From the NCBI GenBank assembly GCA_001701105.1, contig DAAI01000054.1, positions 1,280 to 15,245 of the forward strand: DNA of 13,966 nucleotides. The letters are read 5' to 3'. Below the pieces are notes generated by a model that saw only the letters and a list, made by a program, of their open reading frames with translations, was not told where the DNA came from and searched no databases. The DNA is from Bacteroidales bacterium GP1. GTDB taxonomy: Bacteria; Bacteroidota; Bacteroidia; Bacteroidales; Muribaculaceae. Each line of letters opens with the position of its first letter. Within the stretch, counting starts at the first letter, position 1. The translations under genes were made by a program, and so were the position numbers. Positions 12,699 to 13,966 of the stretch are shown here, piece by piece.

Positions 12699-13559
12699 AT
12701 GTCAGTATTGTTTGTGAGCGACCTTGACGGCACCTTGCTCCAGCCCGATGCGAGGCTTTCGGCCACAACGGTCGGTCTGCTCAACGAGGCCATTGCCCGC
12801 GGCGTACTGTTTACGGTTGCCACAGCCCGTACGCCCGCTACGGTGGCTCCAATCCTGGCGGATGTTAAAATGAATCTGCCGGCTGTGGTAATGACCGGTG
12901 CGGCTCTCTGGAATCCTCACACCGGAAAGTATTCGCGCCTCCGGCTCTTTTCCCCGGAAGACGCCGCAAATCTGCTCGACATCTATCGCTCGTCCGGCAC
13001 TCCCACATTCGTTTATTCCCTGCACGATGATATGATTTATATCCGCCATATCGGGAAGTTAGAGGGTGTGCAGCGCGAATTTCTTGCTGAAAGAGAACAT
13101 AATTACTATAAGCGAGTGCTGGTCGGCCCCGACGGAAGCTCGGATTTTCCTCACGTCATGGAGGATATGATCCTGCTTTATGCGATGCTTCCCAACGATC
13201 TTGCCCTCTCTACTTATTCGCTCACGAGGAAAATACCCGGGGTGCGCGCCCAATACTATCATGACATCTACGGCGAGCAGACAGCTATCCTCGAAGCGTT
13301 TTCCTCCGAGGCCACCAAGGCAAAGGCCATGAAAGCGCTGGCACGCGAGGCCGGAGCAGAGAAGATTGTGGCTTTCGGCGATAATGTCAACGATTTGCCT
13401 ATGATGGAAGAGGCCGATCTCGCCGTGGCTGTGGAGAATGCACGCCCCGAAGTAAAAGCCGCTGCCGATATAGTGATAGGGCCGAATACATCCGATGCCG
13501 TGGCCAAATTCATTCTCGATGCCATAAACGATCCGGAAAAAATTCCCTTCCCGGCCTGA
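12699..13559 (+). CDS. Cof-type HAD-IIB family phosphatase
   Basis: A cytoplasmic Mg-dependent phosphatase, probably acting on small sugar phosphates or other phosphometabolites; the substrate is not readable. HAD motif I is DLDGTL (nucleophile Asp8, acid/base Asp10), motif II is TVATAR with Thr42, motif III is the Lys in SSEATKAKAMKAL (Lys207 likely), and motif IV is FGDNVNDLPMM with Asp228 and Asp232. The cap insertion between motifs II and III (about 85-195) is the C2B (IIB) type, and 286 residues is the usual length. A GG/AG-containing stretch and 6-base spacing to the DUF4834 gene point to cotranscription. Confidence 0.92.
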   Translation: MSVLFVSDLDGTLLQPDARLSATTVGLLNEAIARGVLFTVATARTPATVAPILADVKMNLPAVVMTGAALWNPHTGKYSRLRLFSPEDAANLLDIYRSSGTPTFVYSLHDDMIYIRHIGKLEGVQREFLAEREHNYYKRVLVGPDGSSDFPHVMEDMILLYAMLPNDLALSTYSLTRKIPGVRAQYYHDIYGEQTAILEAFSSEATKAKAMKALAREAGAEKIVAFGDNVNDLPMMEEADLAVAVENARPEVKAAADIVIGPNTSDAVAKFILDAINDPEKIPFPA

Positions 13560-13573
13560 TTTAGCCAATTTAG

Positions 13574-13966
13574 ATGGACAGGAGAGTTGGTAAATTTCTT
13601 ATCGTAGGGGTATCACTGATAGTGGTAATTGCCTTTATCCTGATTTCCAATTCCTTGGTTAAGGAGCTTTCCATGCAGGAAAGAGGACGCATGAACATCT
13701 GGGCAAAGGCGACGCAACGGCTTGCAAAGGCCGATTTAAACGCCGATTTTGAATTCCTGCTCGATATTATCTCTGAAAACAACAGCATTCCAGTAATGAT
13801 AAGTGATGCCGGAGGAAACATATCGGAATTCCGCAATTTTAAATTGCCTGACGCTTCTGATGCCGACAAAGGCCTTTATTCAGAATTGTCGGAACGCAAC
13901 CGAATCTATCTCTCCGGGCGATTGAATAAGGCTCTCGGCGGTAAGCGAGGAGATGGGGGTGCCGAG
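13574..13966 (+). CDS. N-terminal part of a probable sensor histidine kinase
   Basis: Open from ATG 13574 to the window end (131 codons, no stop), so it continues beyond. The product begins MDRRVGKFLIVGVSLIVVIAF with one membrane helix (about 7-25), then LVKELSMQERGRMNIWAKAT (28-47), and an extracytoplasmic-type sensor region including DFEFLLDIISENNSIPVMI and SDAGGNI. This arrangement, including the ERxxMxIWA and NxxIPV(M/I) patterns, is that of a common Bacteroidales membrane histidine kinase; the kinase core would lie downstream and is not seen, so the call is by resemblance. It follows the HAD gene by 14 bases. Confidence 0.7.
   Translation, partial: MDRRVGKFLIVGVSLIVVIAFILISNSLVKELSMQERGRMNIWAKATQRLAKADLNADFEFLLDIISENNSIPVMISDAGGNISEFRNFKLPDASDADKGLYSELSERNRIYLSGRLNKALGGKRGDGGAE

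Noticed and set aside
1..13966. CRISPR arrays, tRNA or rRNA genes
   Set aside because: No regularly spaced repeats, no cloverleaf-type sequence and no rRNA-like stretch were recognised by eye on either strand.

Overview
The window looks like a Bacteroidales chromosome, probably Muribaculaceae or a close relative. The evidence is TAnnTTTG-type -7 promoter boxes, weak ribosome binding sites, type IX secretion (T9SS) C-terminal signals, Bacteroidales-specific families (DUF4834, a beta-helix lipoprotein, a DUF1680 glycosidase) and a psd-pssA-DUF4834 cluster. The family-level guess is inference from protein character; there is no rRNA or tRNA here.

Layout. (1) 1-1458: the 3' part of a GH127/DUF1680 beta-L-arabinofuranosidase-type enzyme, cut at the window edge, followed by a terminator. 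(2) 1459-1889: an AT-rich gap with seven DnaA-box-like sequences, three of them the identical 10-mer GTTATCTACA, ending in a run of almost pure A/T. Local strand composition changes from C-leaning to G-leaning across it. I read it as a candidate chromosomal replication origin. (3) 1890-3384: nadA (quinolinate synthase) and, 7 bases later, a SpoU/TrmH-type RNA methyltransferase. (4) 3399-4313, minus strand: a secreted GH73 peptidoglycan hydrolase with two LysM repeats, divergent from a beta-helix lipoprotein (4398-5825). (5) 5826-9974: two hairpins, then a legumain-like (family C13) secreted protease whose T9SS sorting domain is in another frame after a G6 run, then a second secreted protein with a short T9SS-like tail. 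(6) 9968-10842: a decayed IS5-type transposase remnant on the minus strand and an AT-rich, gene-poor stretch with inverted and tandem repeats. (7) 10843-13966: psd, pssA, DUF4834, a Cof-type HAD phosphatase and the beginning of a probable sensor histidine kinase, closely packed on the plus strand.

How they fit. psd and pssA are the two consecutive steps making phosphatidylethanolamine, with small membrane and regulatory partners downstream. The C13 protease, its neighbour, the lipoprotein and the LysM hydrolase are all cell-envelope or secreted proteins. The most interesting items are the candidate oriC, the homopolymer frameshift that would decide whether the protease carries its secretion signal, and a transposase frameshift whose extra base also completes a perfect inverted repeat.
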